From the NCBI RefSeq assembly GCF_937960835.1, contig NZ_CALGPC010000006.1:372001-436000 (forward strand): a DNA stretch of 64,000 nucleotides, given 5' to 3'. Positions 51,231 through 60,913 of the stretch are shown piece by piece. Numbering within the stretch: the first letter of the stretch is position 1; each line of letters opens with the position of its first letter. Below the pieces are notes generated by a model. It worked only from the letters and a program-made list of their open reading frames with translations, was not told the origin of the DNA and ran no database searches. This DNA comes from an uncultured Ferrovibrio sp. GTDB lineage: Bacteria; Pseudomonadota; Alphaproteobacteria; Ferrovibrionales; Ferrovibrionaceae. The position numbers and the translations under genes were made by a program.

Positions 51231-52088
51231 ATGACAACACTGTTTCGAGAAATAGGCGCGTTGGCGCCCGGCGCCGGACGGGCCGGTCAAGCCGAACGGC
51301 AGCTTCGCCTGCCGCCAGTCGCAATTCTTGCCGGCGGCCTCGGGACCCGGCTATCGGAGGAAACCACCGCCAGGCCCAAGCCCCTCGTCGAGATCGGCGG
51401 CAAGCCGATCATCTGGCATGTCATGAAGCATTACGAAACCTACGGGATGAACGAGTTCGTCATCGCCCTGGGTTACAAGAAAGAAGCGGTCATCCAGTTC
51501 TTTCTTAATCTTCATACCAGCAGCCAGAACCTGACGGTCCGCACCCGCGACGGCTCCACCATCCTGCATGACACCCCCGGAGGGCCAGACTGGACGGTCC
51601 ACCTGATCGATACGGGGCCGGAAACCGCTACCGGCGGACGCATCAAGCGGCTGCGCCCCTATCTGGGCAGCGGCACCTTCATGCTGACCTGGTGCGACGG
51701 CCTGTCCGACGTTCCCCTCGATGAACTGCTCGCCTTCCATCGTGCGCACGGAAAACTGGCCACGATAACGGTGGTGCGCGCGCCATCCCGCTTCGGCTTT
51801 GTCGAAATGGCAAGTGACAGCCAGGTGCAGCGCTTCACCGAAAAGCCCGATCAGGGCGAGGGCTGGATCAACGGCGCCTTCTTCGTGCTGGAGCCCGGAA
51901 TCTTCGACTACATCGCCGGAGACGAGACGATGTGGGAGCGCGAGCCGCTGCAGGCGCTCGCCGCCGATGGCCAACTGGTCGCCTATACGCACCGGTCCTT
52001 CTGGCAATGCATGGACACGCTGCGGGAGAAGACGCTTCTTGAGACGCTTTGGTCCAGCGGCGCAGCGCCCTGGAAAACATGGAAATAG
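51231..52088 (+). CDS. rfbF: Glucose-1-phosphate cytidylyltransferase
   Basis: A 285-aa nucleotidyltransferase making CDP-glucose from CTP and glucose-1-phosphate. Motifs: AILAGGLGTRLSEETTARPK (activator/nucleotide loop), PLVEIGGKPIIWHVMKHYET, MLTWCDGLSDVPLDELLAFH and GWINGAFFVLEPGIFDYIAG, all RfbF-type. An N-terminal extension of about 27 residues precedes the core. It feeds CDP-sugar synthesis for the polysaccharide. No rfbG-type 4,6-dehydratase follows in the window. Confidence 0.92.
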   Translation: MTTLFREIGALAPGAGRAGQAERQLRLPPVAILAGGLGTRLSEETTARPKPLVEIGGKPIIWHVMKHYETYGMNEFVIALGYKKEAVIQFFLNLHTSSQNLTVRTRDGSTILHDTPGGPDWTVHLIDTGPETATGGRIKRLRPYLGSGTFMLTWCDGLSDVPLDELLAFHRAHGKLATITVVRAPSRFGFVEMASDSQVQRFTEKPDQGEGWINGAFFVLEPGIFDYIAGDETMWEREPLQALAADGQLVAYTHRSFWQCMDTLREKTLLETLWSSGAAPWKTWK

Positions 52089-52105
52089 CCAGATAGGGGG
52101 GCAAT

Positions 52106-53212
52106 GTGAAAATTCTCGTCACCGGACATACGGGCTATATCGGCACCGTGCTCACGCAGATGCTGCTGGACGCGGGCCATCAGGTCGTCGGCATCGATAC
52201 CGGCCTTTTTGAGGCCTGCACCTTCGGAGCGGATGTCCGCTCAGGGATTCCCTGCATCGACGCCGATATACGCGACCTGACTGCGGATCAGCTCCGCTCC
52301 ATCGATGCCATCGCGCATCTTGCGGGCATCTGCAACGATCCGCTCGGAGACCTGCAGCCGGAAACCACGACAGCGATCAACGAGACGGCGACAATCCGTC
52401 TGGCCGAACTGGCGAAGGAGGCCGGCGTCGAGCGCTTCGTCTTCTCCTCCACCTGCAGCGTCTATGGTGCCGCGCTTCAGGACTGGGTCGACGAGACCTC
52501 GCCGACCAATCCCGTCACACCTTATGCCGTCTCGAAATATAGGGCGGAGCTGGGCCTGCTGGCGCTGGCGGACGACCGCTTCTCGCCGGTGCTGCTGCGC
52601 AGCGCCACGGCCTATGGCTTCTCGCCGCGCATCCGCTTCGATCTGGTGCTGAACAACCTTGTGGCACATGCGGTTACAACGGGCCGCGTGTTCCTGAAAA
52701 GCGACGGCATGGCCTGGCGGCCGCTGGTGCATATCGCCGATATCAGCCGGGCTTTCTGCGCCGCCATCGAAGCGCCGCGCGAAGCGGTGCATTGCGAGAC
52801 CTTCAACGTCGGCACGACCGGCGAGAACTACCGGGTGCGCAGCATCGCGGAAATCGTGCACAACACCGTGCCGGGTTCAACGATCGCCTACGCCGAGAAT
52901 GCTGCTGCCGACAAACGCTCCTACCGCGTCAGCTTTGCCAAGATCGAAAGCCAGCTTCCGAATTTTGCGCCGAAGTGGACTGCGCTGGACGGCGCCCACG
53001 AACTGCTTGCCGCCTATACGAAGTTCGGCCTGTCGCTGGAGGATTTCGAGGGTGAGCGTTACCAGCGGCTTGCTCATCTGAAATACCTTCTGAAAACCGG
53101 CGTCCTGGATCCGTCCTACCGGAAGATACCGCAGGCCGACGTGGTGGTGCGGCCGGAACTTGGCGATGCCCCTGCATATGGGGCGCCCCGGCATGGAGCG
53201 CCGCAGCCGTGA
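52106..53212 (+). CDS. NAD-dependent nucleotide-sugar epimerase/dehydratase (extended SDR)
   Basis: A 368-aa extended SDR: VTGHTGYIGTVLTQMLLDAG, HLAGICNDPLGDLQPETT, FSSTCSVYGAA (catalytic Ser), TPYAVSKYRAELGLLAL (Tyr/Lys) and RPLVHIADISRAF. The NDPLG motif occurs in sugar SDRs found beside methyltransferases. Starts GTG 52106 with a GGGGGG ribosome site; the last bases overlap the next gene (GTGA). Confidence 0.85.
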   Translation: MKILVTGHTGYIGTVLTQMLLDAGHQVVGIDTGLFEACTFGADVRSGIPCIDADIRDLTADQLRSIDAIAHLAGICNDPLGDLQPETTTAINETATIRLAELAKEAGVERFVFSSTCSVYGAALQDWVDETSPTNPVTPYAVSKYRAELGLLALADDRFSPVLLRSATAYGFSPRIRFDLVLNNLVAHAVTTGRVFLKSDGMAWRPLVHIADISRAFCAAIEAPREAVHCETFNVGTTGENYRVRSIAEIVHNTVPGSTIAYAENAAADKRSYRVSFAKIESQLPNFAPKWTALDGAHELLAAYTKFGLSLEDFEGERYQRLAHLKYLLKTGVLDPSYRKIPQADVVVRPELGDAPAYGAPRHGAPQP

Positions 53213-54429
53213 TCGCGCACCGCTGTCCGACCTGCGGCGCAGAGGATGCGCATGTTTTCCGGCGCATTTCAGATGTGCCGGTGAATAGCTGCCTGCTGTT
53301 CGATGACAGCAGCCAGGCAATGGGCCTGCAAAGAGGCGATATCGATCTCGCCTTCTGCAATCGCTGCGCCTTCATCTTCAATGCCGCCTGGCGGCCCGAT
53401 GCCACAGTTTATTCCGACGCCTATGAGGAAACCCAGGTCTTTTCCGAAACCTACTCCGCCTATCAGCGGCAGCTCGCAGAAGAGCTGGTCGATCGGTATG
53501 CGCTTTTCGGCAAGGGGATCGTCGAGATCGGCTGCGGGAAGGGCGCATTCCTGAACCTGATCTGCGCTTTGGGGGACAATAACGGCATTGGCTTTGACCC
53601 GAGCTTCGTGCCCGAGAGAGCCGCAGGCGATGCGAGGACGGTTTTCAGGCGTGAATATTTCGATGAAAAGACCGAGTTGGCGCCCCCGGATTTCATCTGC
53701 TGCCGCATGACGCTGGAGCATATCGCCGAGACCCAGGCCTTCGTCCGGGCGGTGAGGCGGATCGCGTCGCCGGACCGCGGCACCATCGTCTTCTTCCAGG
53801 TTCCCGATGTGCGTCGCATTCTCGCCGAGGGCGCGTTCTGGGACGTCTATTACGAACATTGCTCATACTTCTCTCCGGCCTCTCTGGGATATCTCTTCCG
53901 CAGCGCGGGTTTCGACGTGCTGAGGATGGAGAGCAATTACGACGCCCAGTATCTGACCATCGAAGCCCGTCCCGTGACGGCCGCACTTGCTATCGACCCC
54001 CTTCAGGTATCGGAGGAGGTGGGGCGTCTGGCCGAGGACGTCGCCCTTTATCCGGAGCGCGCATCGGGCTGCGTGGAATACTGGCGGTCGATGATTGAAT
54101 CCGTCTCCCGCAGCGGGGGCCGCGTCGCTCTCTGGGGCTCGGGCTCAAAAGCGGTTGCCTTCCTGTCGGCGGTCGCGATGGCGGACGAGATCGAATACCT
54201 GGTCGACATCAATCCCTTCCGGTGGGGCAAGCGCGTGCCGGGCAGCGCGAAACTGATTGTCGGTCCTGAACATCTGACGCGCTTTCCGCCGGATCTGGTG
54301 ATCGCGATGAATCCCATCTACCGGCGGGAGATCGCCGCCAGCCTGGTCGAAAATGGCTGCGGCAGCACGGTTCTGTGCGCGTTGGGGGATTGGAAAGTCC
54401 AGCCGGAATCCGCGCGCATGGTCGCTTGA
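53209..54429 (+). CDS. Zn-finger SAM methyltransferase, sugar C-methyltransferase type
   Basis: A 406-aa protein: zinc ribbon HRCPTCGAED with CNRC, SAM-binding VEIGCGKGAFLNLICALG, CRMTLEHIAETQAFVRAV, and a C-terminal Rossmann-like domain WGSGSKAVAFLSAVAM, then VDINPFRWGKRVPGSAKLIV. This three-domain plan is that of NovU/TylCIII-type C-methyltransferases acting on 4-keto sugars. Starts GTG 53209, coupled to the SDR. Confidence 0.82.
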   Translation: MIAHRCPTCGAEDAHVFRRISDVPVNSCLLFDDSSQAMGLQRGDIDLAFCNRCAFIFNAAWRPDATVYSDAYEETQVFSETYSAYQRQLAEELVDRYALFGKGIVEIGCGKGAFLNLICALGDNNGIGFDPSFVPERAAGDARTVFRREYFDEKTELAPPDFICCRMTLEHIAETQAFVRAVRRIASPDRGTIVFFQVPDVRRILAEGAFWDVYYEHCSYFSPASLGYLFRSAGFDVLRMESNYDAQYLTIEARPVTAALAIDPLQVSEEVGRLAEDVALYPERASGCVEYWRSMIESVSRSGGRVALWGSGSKAVAFLSAVAMADEIEYLVDINPFRWGKRVPGSAKLIVGPEHLTRFPPDLVIAMNPIYRREIAASLVENGCGSTVLCALGDWKVQPESARMVA

Positions 54430-54498
54430 CGAAAAAGGCCTGCGCTCGAATGCAACGCTTCCCGTGCACCGGGAGCGGCTTTGTTGGGAGAAGATTTG

Positions 54499-55266
54499 AT
54501 GCATCCTCGTCCTGATGTGTTCGGTGTTCCGCTCAGCGCGCTCACCATGGATGAGGTTCTGGCCAGCATAGACGAGTGGATCAGGCGGGAAGAGCGGCAC
54601 TATATCTGCACCATCGACGTGCATGCGCTGGTGGAAAGCCAGTTTGCTCTGGATGTCCGCGACATCTACCGCTCAGCTGCGATTGCGGCGCCGGACGGGA
54701 TGCCGCTCGTCTGGCTATTGCGTTACGCCGGCCACAGCCAGGCCGACCGCATATGCGGTCCGGACCTGATGCCGGCGGTGTTCCGGCAGTCGCAATCGAA
54801 AGGCTACCGCCATTTCCTGTACGGCTCGTCGGAAGAGACGCTGTCGATGCTCCGGTGCGAGCTGAACCGGAATTTCCCCGGCGCCAGGGTCGTCGGCCAT
54901 CACTCGCCGCCATTCCGGCCGCTCAGCCCAGAGGAGGAGCGGGAAGTTGACCGGCTGGTGAATGCCGCCGAGCCGGACATTGTCTGGGTCGGCCTCGGCG
55001 CGCCGAAGCAGGATCGCTGGATGGCGGCGCATCGCAGCAGGCTCAACGCCCCGATCCTGATCGGCGTCGGCGGCGCCTTTGAGATGATGGCCGGCAAGGT
55101 GCGGCGCGCGCCGCCCATCATACGGCGGACCGGCTTTGAATGGGTATTCCGCATGATCCAGGAGCCCCGCCGGCTATCGGGTCGTTATCTCAAATCGAAC
55201 ATCCAGTTTCTGATGATGCTCGCCAGTCAAAGACGGCGGGCGGAACGCCGGGTTGCCGATATCTGA
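54499..55266 (+). CDS. WecG/TagA/CpsF-family glycosyltransferase
   Basis: A 255-aa GT26 enzyme: VFGVPLSALTMDEVLASIDE, ICTIDVHALVESQ, IAAPDGMPLVWLLRYAGHSQ, ICGPDLMP, YGSSEETLSMLRCELNRNFP, VWVGLGAPKQDRWMAAHR and GVGGAFEMMAGKVRRAPPII. It transfers a sugar to an undecaprenyl-linked intermediate. ATG 54499 follows GGGAGAAG; TTG 54481 is an in-frame upstream start. Confidence 0.9.
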   Translation: MHPRPDVFGVPLSALTMDEVLASIDEWIRREERHYICTIDVHALVESQFALDVRDIYRSAAIAAPDGMPLVWLLRYAGHSQADRICGPDLMPAVFRQSQSKGYRHFLYGSSEETLSMLRCELNRNFPGARVVGHHSPPFRPLSPEEEREVDRLVNAAEPDIVWVGLGAPKQDRWMAAHRSRLNAPILIGVGGAFEMMAGKVRRAPPIIRRTGFEWVFRMIQEPRRLSGRYLKSNIQFLMMLASQRRRAERRVADI

Positions 55267-55304
55267 AGATTGCCGGTTCGACATCCTCAAGGGAGCGCTT
55301 TGCC

Positions 55305-56669
55305 ATGCAAATCACGGAATGCCGATCCTGCCGAAGCCCGTCCCTGCGCATCATCCTCGATCTGGGCTGCCACCCGGCATCGAATGCGCTGCTCTCGCCA
55401 ACTGACGATCTGAGCCAGGAGTCGCGGTATCCGCTGCAGGTGGCGTTTTGCGAGGACTGCGCGATGCTGCAGCTCACCGAGACAGTGCCGCCGGAAATCC
55501 TCTATCAGCGGGACTTTCCTTATTACTCGTCATCGTCGCCCGCCTTGCTGCAGCATGCCGCCGACATTGCCGAGCGCGTGATCCGGGAGCGGCAGATCGG
55601 GCCTGACAGCCTGGTGGTCGAGATCGCCAGCAATGACGGATATCTGCTGCACAACTTCGTCATGCGCGGCATTCCCTGCCTGGGCGTCGATCCGGCCGAC
55701 GGACCGGCCGAGCGGGCGCGTCAGTCCGGCATACCGACGCTGACCGATTTCTTTTCCTTTCAGCTGGCAGATCGCCTGGTGGCCGAGGGCCGTGAGGCTG
55801 ATGTCATGATCGCCAACAACGTGCTGGCTCATATCCACGACATCAACGATTTCGTGGCCGGTTTCGCCCGCATGCTGGCGCCCGGGGGAGTGGCGGTGTT
55901 CGAGATCGCCTATGCGGTCGACATGATCCAGAAATGCGAGTTCGACACGATTTACCACGAGCACCATTTCTACCATACCCTGCATGGCCTTCTGCCGCTC
56001 TTCATGAGGCATGGATTGCACATCAACGATGCCGAGCGGCTGTCCATCCATGGCGGGTCGCTGCGCATCTGGGTAAGCCATCAGACCGGCCGCAGCGCCG
56101 GGCTGCGCGAGCTTGTCGCGATGGAACGCGATCTCGGCGTTCATCGCGCTTCCTGGTATGAGGATTTCTCGCAGCGCGTTTCAAATCTCAGGCTGTCGCT
56201 GTCGAGTCTGCTGCGGGCCGAGAAGAACAAGGGGCGGCGGATCGCGGCCTACGGCGCTGCTGCCAAAGGGTCGACGCTCGTCAACAGCCTCGATCTGGAG
56301 CCGGGCTTTTTTGAATTCGTGGCGGATGCAAATGCCTATAAACACGGCAAGCTGACGCCCGGTCAGCACATCCCCATCGTGCATCCTGATCATCTGCTTG
56401 AGAGCAAGCCGGATCTGGTGCTGCTGCTGGCCTGGAATTTCGCGGGCGAGGTGCTGCATCAGCAGGCGGCCTATCGCGCGGCAGGAGGGCGTTTCGTCAT
56501 TCCCATCCCGAGGCCCCGCATCATAGAGCCTGACGAAGTGATCCATGAGAAGAGGTTCGCGCTCGATCCGCAGGCGCCGCAGCGCATGCCGGCCGAGCCC
56601 GAGATCGAAATGCTGGCTTCTGCACGCGGTTCAACCGTGCCCACGGCACCACGCGCTGTTTCGCTATGA
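55305..56669 (+). CDS. Sugar C-methyltransferase (NovU/EvaC type)
   Basis: A 454-aa enzyme. N-terminal zinc site TECRSCRSPSLRIILDLGCH with CEDC; SAM domain VVEIASNDGYLLHNFVMRGI, ANNVLAHIHDINDFVAGFAR, IYHEHHFYH with the catalytic His; C-terminal domain IAAYGAAAKGSTLVNSLDLE. Transfers methyl to carbon of a nucleotide-linked keto-sugar. The open frame back to 55140 overlaps the GT26 gene and is rejected. Coupled to the flippase by ATGA. Confidence 0.88.
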   Translation: MQITECRSCRSPSLRIILDLGCHPASNALLSPTDDLSQESRYPLQVAFCEDCAMLQLTETVPPEILYQRDFPYYSSSSPALLQHAADIAERVIRERQIGPDSLVVEIASNDGYLLHNFVMRGIPCLGVDPADGPAERARQSGIPTLTDFFSFQLADRLVAEGREADVMIANNVLAHIHDINDFVAGFARMLAPGGVAVFEIAYAVDMIQKCEFDTIYHEHHFYHTLHGLLPLFMRHGLHINDAERLSIHGGSLRIWVSHQTGRSAGLRELVAMERDLGVHRASWYEDFSQRVSNLRLSLSSLLRAEKNKGRRIAAYGAAAKGSTLVNSLDLEPGFFEFVADANAYKHGKLTPGQHIPIVHPDHLLESKPDLVLLLAWNFAGEVLHQQAAYRAAGGRFVIPIPRPRIIEPDEVIHEKRFALDPQAPQRMPAEPEIEMLASARGSTVPTAPRAVSL

Positions 56670-57994
56670 ATCTGGTACGGCCCGCCTTATCAGCGTTTCT
56701 GCATTGGGTTTTGCCGAACCGGCTCATGAAGTTCGCTTTTCTCGACCAGGTCGTGGCAAGTGGCGCGAACTTCCTGTCCGTGATCCTGCTGGCCCGTGCG
56801 CTGGGGATATACGAACTGGGCCGCTTCACCCTGGCCTGGATGCTGATCGAGTTCATGGCCACGCTGCAATTCGCAGCAATCATCCAGCCGATGCTTAATA
56901 TCGGACCGAAGCAGCCCGATGCCGACCGTGTCCACTATTTTCAGGCCGTGCTCGTGCAGCAGGTGGCCGTCAGCCTGTTGCTTGGTTCGCTGGTAGGCGC
57001 TGGCGTCGAACTGGTCGGCGTGCTGCTGGGCAATCCGGGGCTGACAGGTTTTGCGCTCCCGCTCTGCGCCGGCGTCGTGGTCTATCAGCTCTACGAATTC
57101 TTCCGGCGCTATCTCTTCGCCCGCGGCCATCCCGGCGCGGCCCTCGGCATCGATATTCTGCGGTTCGGGCTGCAGCTCGCAGCCATCGCCGCCCTGCCAT
57201 TCGTCTGGCCTGGCGCAACGGGAGAGGCGGGCATCTGGATCATTGCCGCCGCCTGCGCTGTGGCCGTCACGCAGGGTGCCCGCCTTTTCGGTCCCATGCG
57301 GTGGGATGCAGCAGTTTTCCGCAGCGTGCTGGTGCGGCATTGGCATTTTTCAAAATGGCTGCTGCCGTCCAGCTTCATGTTCTGGACGACCTCGCAGGCC
57401 TATCTTGCTGTTGCAGGCATCATGCTTGGCGCCACCGCGACCGGCGCGCTGAAAGCGGCTACCACTATAACCGGTATCTTCAACCTGCTGCTGCTGTCAC
57501 TGGATAACTTCGCGCCGGTGCAGGCCGCGCGGGCGATGCATGTCGGCGGCCACGCGGAGCTGAAGCGCTATATCATCCGGCTCGGCAGTCTTTGCATGAC
57601 CTTGATGGCCGGCGGCGTGGCGGTTCTGAATATTGCACCCGATCAGCTCGTGCATCTGATCTATGGCGACGACTATCAGGGCCTCGGTCAGCTTGTCCGG
57701 CTGCTCTGCGCTCCGGTGGCGGTCTACGCCTTCACCGCGGTTCTCGTCATCTGGGCCGCGGCTCAGGAGAATACGCGTCTCATCTTCTGGTCCTATGTGG
57801 TGGCCACACCGGTGGGCATCGTCGTGGCTTTCCCGATGGTGGAATACTTCGGACTGACCGGACTGGTGCTCTGTTCCTTCCTGGTGGAATGCATCCGGGC
57901 CGCCGTGCTGCTGGTGCCGCTGGCGCGCTGGAGCGGCAGGAGCCGCAATGAGCCGACGCGCATGGGCGAACCGCACAGCGAAACAGTGACATAG
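56666..57994 (+). CDS. Polysaccharide flippase-like membrane protein (Wzx/MOP type)
   Basis: A 442-aa protein with about 12 helices: VVASGANFLSVILLARALGI, IYELGRFTLAWMLIEFMATL, LAVAGIMLGATATGALKAAT and LVVIWAAAQENT-like stretches (TAVLVIWAAAQENTRLIFWS). The opening 'LDQVVASGANFL..ARALG..ELG.F' resembles Wzx-type lipid-linked oligosaccharide flippases. It would move the repeat unit to the periplasm. Confidence 0.85.
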   Translation: MNLVRPALSAFLHWVLPNRLMKFAFLDQVVASGANFLSVILLARALGIYELGRFTLAWMLIEFMATLQFAAIIQPMLNIGPKQPDADRVHYFQAVLVQQVAVSLLLGSLVGAGVELVGVLLGNPGLTGFALPLCAGVVVYQLYEFFRRYLFARGHPGAALGIDILRFGLQLAAIAALPFVWPGATGEAGIWIIAAACAVAVTQGARLFGPMRWDAAVFRSVLVRHWHFSKWLLPSSFMFWTTSQAYLAVAGIMLGATATGALKAATTITGIFNLLLLSLDNFAPVQAARAMHVGGHAELKRYIIRLGSLCMTLMAGGVAVLNIAPDQLVHLIYGDDYQGLGQLVRLLCAPVAVYAFTAVLVIWAAAQENTRLIFWSYVVATPVGIVVAFPMVEYFGLTGLVLCSFLVECIRAAVLLVPLARWSGRSRNEPTRMGEPHSETVT

Positions 57995-58014
57995 GAAACA
58001 CAGCATGGGGACGC

Positions 58015-59118
58015 ATGACAGGTTTGAAACGTGACCTCGTCCGATACGCTCTTTGGTCGGTATGGGCCAGCGGCGCGCCCCGTCTGATGGCAAGCCGCTA
58101 TGCCGGGGAAGGCGGCATCCTGGCCTTCCATCGGGTCCAGCGCCGCAGCACGCATTCGCCGATCACGCAATCGCTGTCGATCACGCCGGAGAGTTTTCGG
58201 CAGGTCATCGAAACGCTGGTCCGCCAGGACTATACCTTCCTGTCGATGTCCGAACTTGCCGCGCGTCTGCAGGAACGGAACTGGACAGGCGAGCGGTTCG
58301 TCTGCCTGACCTTCGACGATGGGTTCAGCGATACCTACACCGAGGTCTTTCCGGTCTGCCGCGAGTTCAACATCCCGATGACGATCTATCTCGTGGCGGC
58401 TTACATCAAGCGCGCATTCCCGGTATGGCTGCTCTGTCTGGAGGCGCTGCTGAGCCGGAGCGACGATATCTGCTTCACCTGGGAAGAGCGGGAGTTGCGT
58501 TTCGTCACCCGCACCGACAGGCAGAAAAGCCGGGCCTATGGAATAATCGCCCCGCTTCTGGCCGCAGCCGATCCGAAGACAGTGCTGCAGGTCTGCACGG
58601 AGCTGGAGTTCCGGTATGGCGTCGACTTCGCGGCACTGAGCGATGAGCATCTGCTGACACCTGCCATGATTACGGAGATGCAGGCCAGCGGCCTGGTGGA
58701 ATTCGGCGCGCATAGTGTCCATCATGCCTGCCTGGGCCGCCTGGATGAGGCCAGCGCCTTTCGCGAAATCGCGCAGAGCAAGATGGAGTGCGAAGCCCTG
58801 CTTGGCGTCCCGGTCCGGCACTTCGCCTACCCTTACGGCGACAGGCTCTCCGCCGGCGAGCGCGAGGCAGACATATGCCGCATTCTCGGCTTCCAGACGG
58901 CGGTGACTACGGAATGCAACACGATCTTTCCGACCGATCGCGAGCGCCCGTTTCTGCTGCCCCGCCTGACCTATAACGGATGGTTTCAGGATACCCCGCT
59001 GCTGGAGCTGCTGCTGTCCGGCACCTTGCCGGCATTGCGCCGTATGCTGCAGGCTTCGCCGAAGCTGCCGGCACAATCAGCTTCTTTGCCCTTGAGCCCC
59101 AGCGCCGAGCAGGGGTAG
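58015..59118 (+). CDS. Polysaccharide deacetylase (CE4)
   Basis: A 367-aa protein with the NodB homology motifs: GILAFHRV, CLTFDDGFSDTYTEVFPVCR (metal Asp-Asp), FGAHSVHHACL (H-x3-H type), HFAYPYGD. It removes acetyl groups from N-acetyl sugars, modifying the polymer or its precursor. No clear signal peptide, so action may be cytoplasmic or via the N-terminal hydrophobic segment. It converges with the methyltransferase gene 40 bp away. Confidence 0.87.
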   Translation: MTGLKRDLVRYALWSVWASGAPRLMASRYAGEGGILAFHRVQRRSTHSPITQSLSITPESFRQVIETLVRQDYTFLSMSELAARLQERNWTGERFVCLTFDDGFSDTYTEVFPVCREFNIPMTIYLVAAYIKRAFPVWLLCLEALLSRSDDICFTWEERELRFVTRTDRQKSRAYGIIAPLLAAADPKTVLQVCTELEFRYGVDFAALSDEHLLTPAMITEMQASGLVEFGAHSVHHACLGRLDEASAFREIAQSKMECEALLGVPVRHFAYPYGDRLSAGEREADICRILGFQTAVTTECNTIFPTDRERPFLLPRLTYNGWFQDTPLLELLLSGTLPALRRMLQASPKLPAQSASLPLSPSAEQG

Positions 59119-59158
59119 AGGCAGGCGCGCCGCGCTTTACAAAGACGTCTTACTACAG

Positions 59159-60121
59159 CTACGTCGCATCCATCTGACGGGCGCTGACCAGCCGTTCAGG
59201 GCTGCGGTGATGCGGGCGTTTCAGCACAACGAAGGCATGGTCGATGAGGCCGGGCGCACCGAAATGGCCGGGATCGCGGCCGGCGGCCAGCATGGCCTTG
59301 CGGAACCAGGGCTGCGGCGCCAGTCCGGTGATGACGGACAGCGCAAGCCTTTTCGGCAGCGCCATCGCCCGCCGCCCTTTGTGATTCACCTGGGAATATT
59401 CCTCGATGGAAAAAAGGAAGTGCGCCGCAAGATAGTCGAAGGTGGCGCGGGTCCAGAAGATCTGGTGCTCGAAGAGGTTGGTGTAATACCAGTCCCCAGG
59501 CACGGGCACGGTGCGCCAATCGCCGGTCTCGACGATCAGATATCCGCCCGGCCTGACGAAGGACAGAAGATTGGCAACGGCATTGTCGGCATCAAGGAAA
59601 TGCTCGAAGACGTCGAAGGCCGTCACGACGTCATAGGGGCGGCCAGACCATGACAGCTGTCCTTCGAGTTGGCCGATGATGTATTCGCCGTTCCGCATCA
59701 CGATCTCGCGGCATTGCGGATACTCGACGACATCCATGGCCGATACGCGATCGGCCTTCTCATAGAGCTGGGCCAGGAGATCCCCATTGGAGGCGCCGAT
59801 ATCCAGGAAGGATCGCGCATCCCCGATATAGGGATCCATCATCGGCAGGGCCGGATGCCGTCCCGGTTTCGGGCGCCACACATCCGTCGCGCCGCCTGAC
59901 ATGACCTGATTGCAGGCTTCCGCCGTCGGGGCGGCCGATTTGAACAGCATCGAACAGTCGCTGCATTCGAGAAGCGAGACGCCGTCCGTGGGGAGAGGAA
60001 TCTCGAAACGGGCGAAATAGTAATGCTTGCGCCGCAGCGCCGAGCGCTCCCGTCCCATTCCTCCGCAGAGCGGGCATCGCGTGACGTTCCGGTAGTCAAT
60101 CTCCAGCCGCTGGAATGCCAC
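59159..60121 (-). CDS. Zn-ribbon SAM-dependent methyltransferase
   Basis: A 320-aa protein. Zinc ribbon TRCPLCGGMG and LLECSDCSMLF, SAM site FLDIGASNGDLLAQLYEKAD, YDVVTAFDVFEHFLDADNAV and PGGYLIVETGDW. Good ribosome site (AAAGGTGGC) before ATG 60121. No C-methyltransferase C-terminal domain, so it is a different type from the two rightward ones. Probably modifies a sugar or lipid-linked intermediate. Confidence 0.82.
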   Translation of the reverse strand: MAFQRLEIDYRNVTRCPLCGGMGRERSALRRKHYYFARFEIPLPTDGVSLLECSDCSMLFKSAAPTAEACNQVMSGGATDVWRPKPGRHPALPMMDPYIGDARSFLDIGASNGDLLAQLYEKADRVSAMDVVEYPQCREIVMRNGEYIIGQLEGQLSWSGRPYDVVTAFDVFEHFLDADNAVANLLSFVRPGGYLIVETGDWRTVPVPGDWYYTNLFEHQIFWTRATFDYLAAHFLFSIEEYSQVNHKGRRAMALPKRLALSVITGLAPQPWFRKAMLAAGRDPGHFGAPGLIDHAFVVLKRPHHRSPERLVSARQMDAT

Positions 60122-60209
60122 CTTTCATCCTCGTTGCTTGCTGCCGGCATCCTATTCGATCGAAATGTTCGATCTGGGCCGACAGACTGTTTCTAGTTAG
60201 AAGAGAACA

Positions 60210-60913
60210 TCACTGCTGTGACAAATTTGGGACAGGCGAGAAGCGGCTGACGATACGCCAGGCAGCAGGCAGTCGCAGTCTGGAAAATACGCGCTCCGTT
60301 CCGATTGCATATTGTTTCAACGACCAAGCCGTTTCGCTCATTTTGGTGAGTTGTCCGGCAACAACTTTCGGCAAATGCGTGGAATCAAGCGATGTTACGC
60401 TTGAAAGAACGACATCATCGCCAGGCGATACCGGCAGATTCGGATCTATCAGAATGCAATCCCGTGCGCGATAGACGGGATTATTGCGCTCATCCTGTAC
60501 TACGATAGCGAATGCAGTCGAAGGAAATACAGCAAGCATCGGACGTATCTTTTCGTCCCATCCCCTTGGACGTGTAAAGTCCAGAAACCGTGCGAGGAAA
60601 TCGTCGCGCGCATCAGCAGCGCCGTCTGGCCGGTGTCGTTTGTCCAGGGAATGGCGCTGACTTCGCCGATGCTGACATCGTCCGCATCGATGCGGCCTTC
60701 GATCAGCGCGACAAGCTGATCTTCCGAAATCTTCAGAAATGACGCGGTTTTTTCGGTTTCTCCTGGCTGGAACTTCCGCTTGCCGTTGATCATCTCGTAG
60801 ACGCGCACGGGCGGCAGATCGAGATGGCGCGCAAGATCGGAGGCGGTCGCATTCACCGCGCGCAGCCGCGGACGCAACCACGGCATCGGCTGTCTCGTTA
60901 CCTTCCTCCCCAT
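60210..60913 (-). pseudogene. Frameshifted XRE/S24-type repressor
   Basis: From ATG 60913 the frame gives NATASDLARHLDLPPVRVYE and MINGKRKFQPGETEKTASFL, an XRE HTH. The S24/LexA-like continuation is in another frame: DDFLARFLDFTRPRGWDEKI, AFAIVVQDERNNPVYRARDC, then ILIDPNLPVSPGDDVVLSS to the stop at 60210. The frames cross near 60605-60615. The Gly-Asp-Ser-Met catalytic motif of self-cleaving repressors reads QDERN here, so it would not self-cleave. Either a pseudogene or a sequencing slip. Confidence 0.75.
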
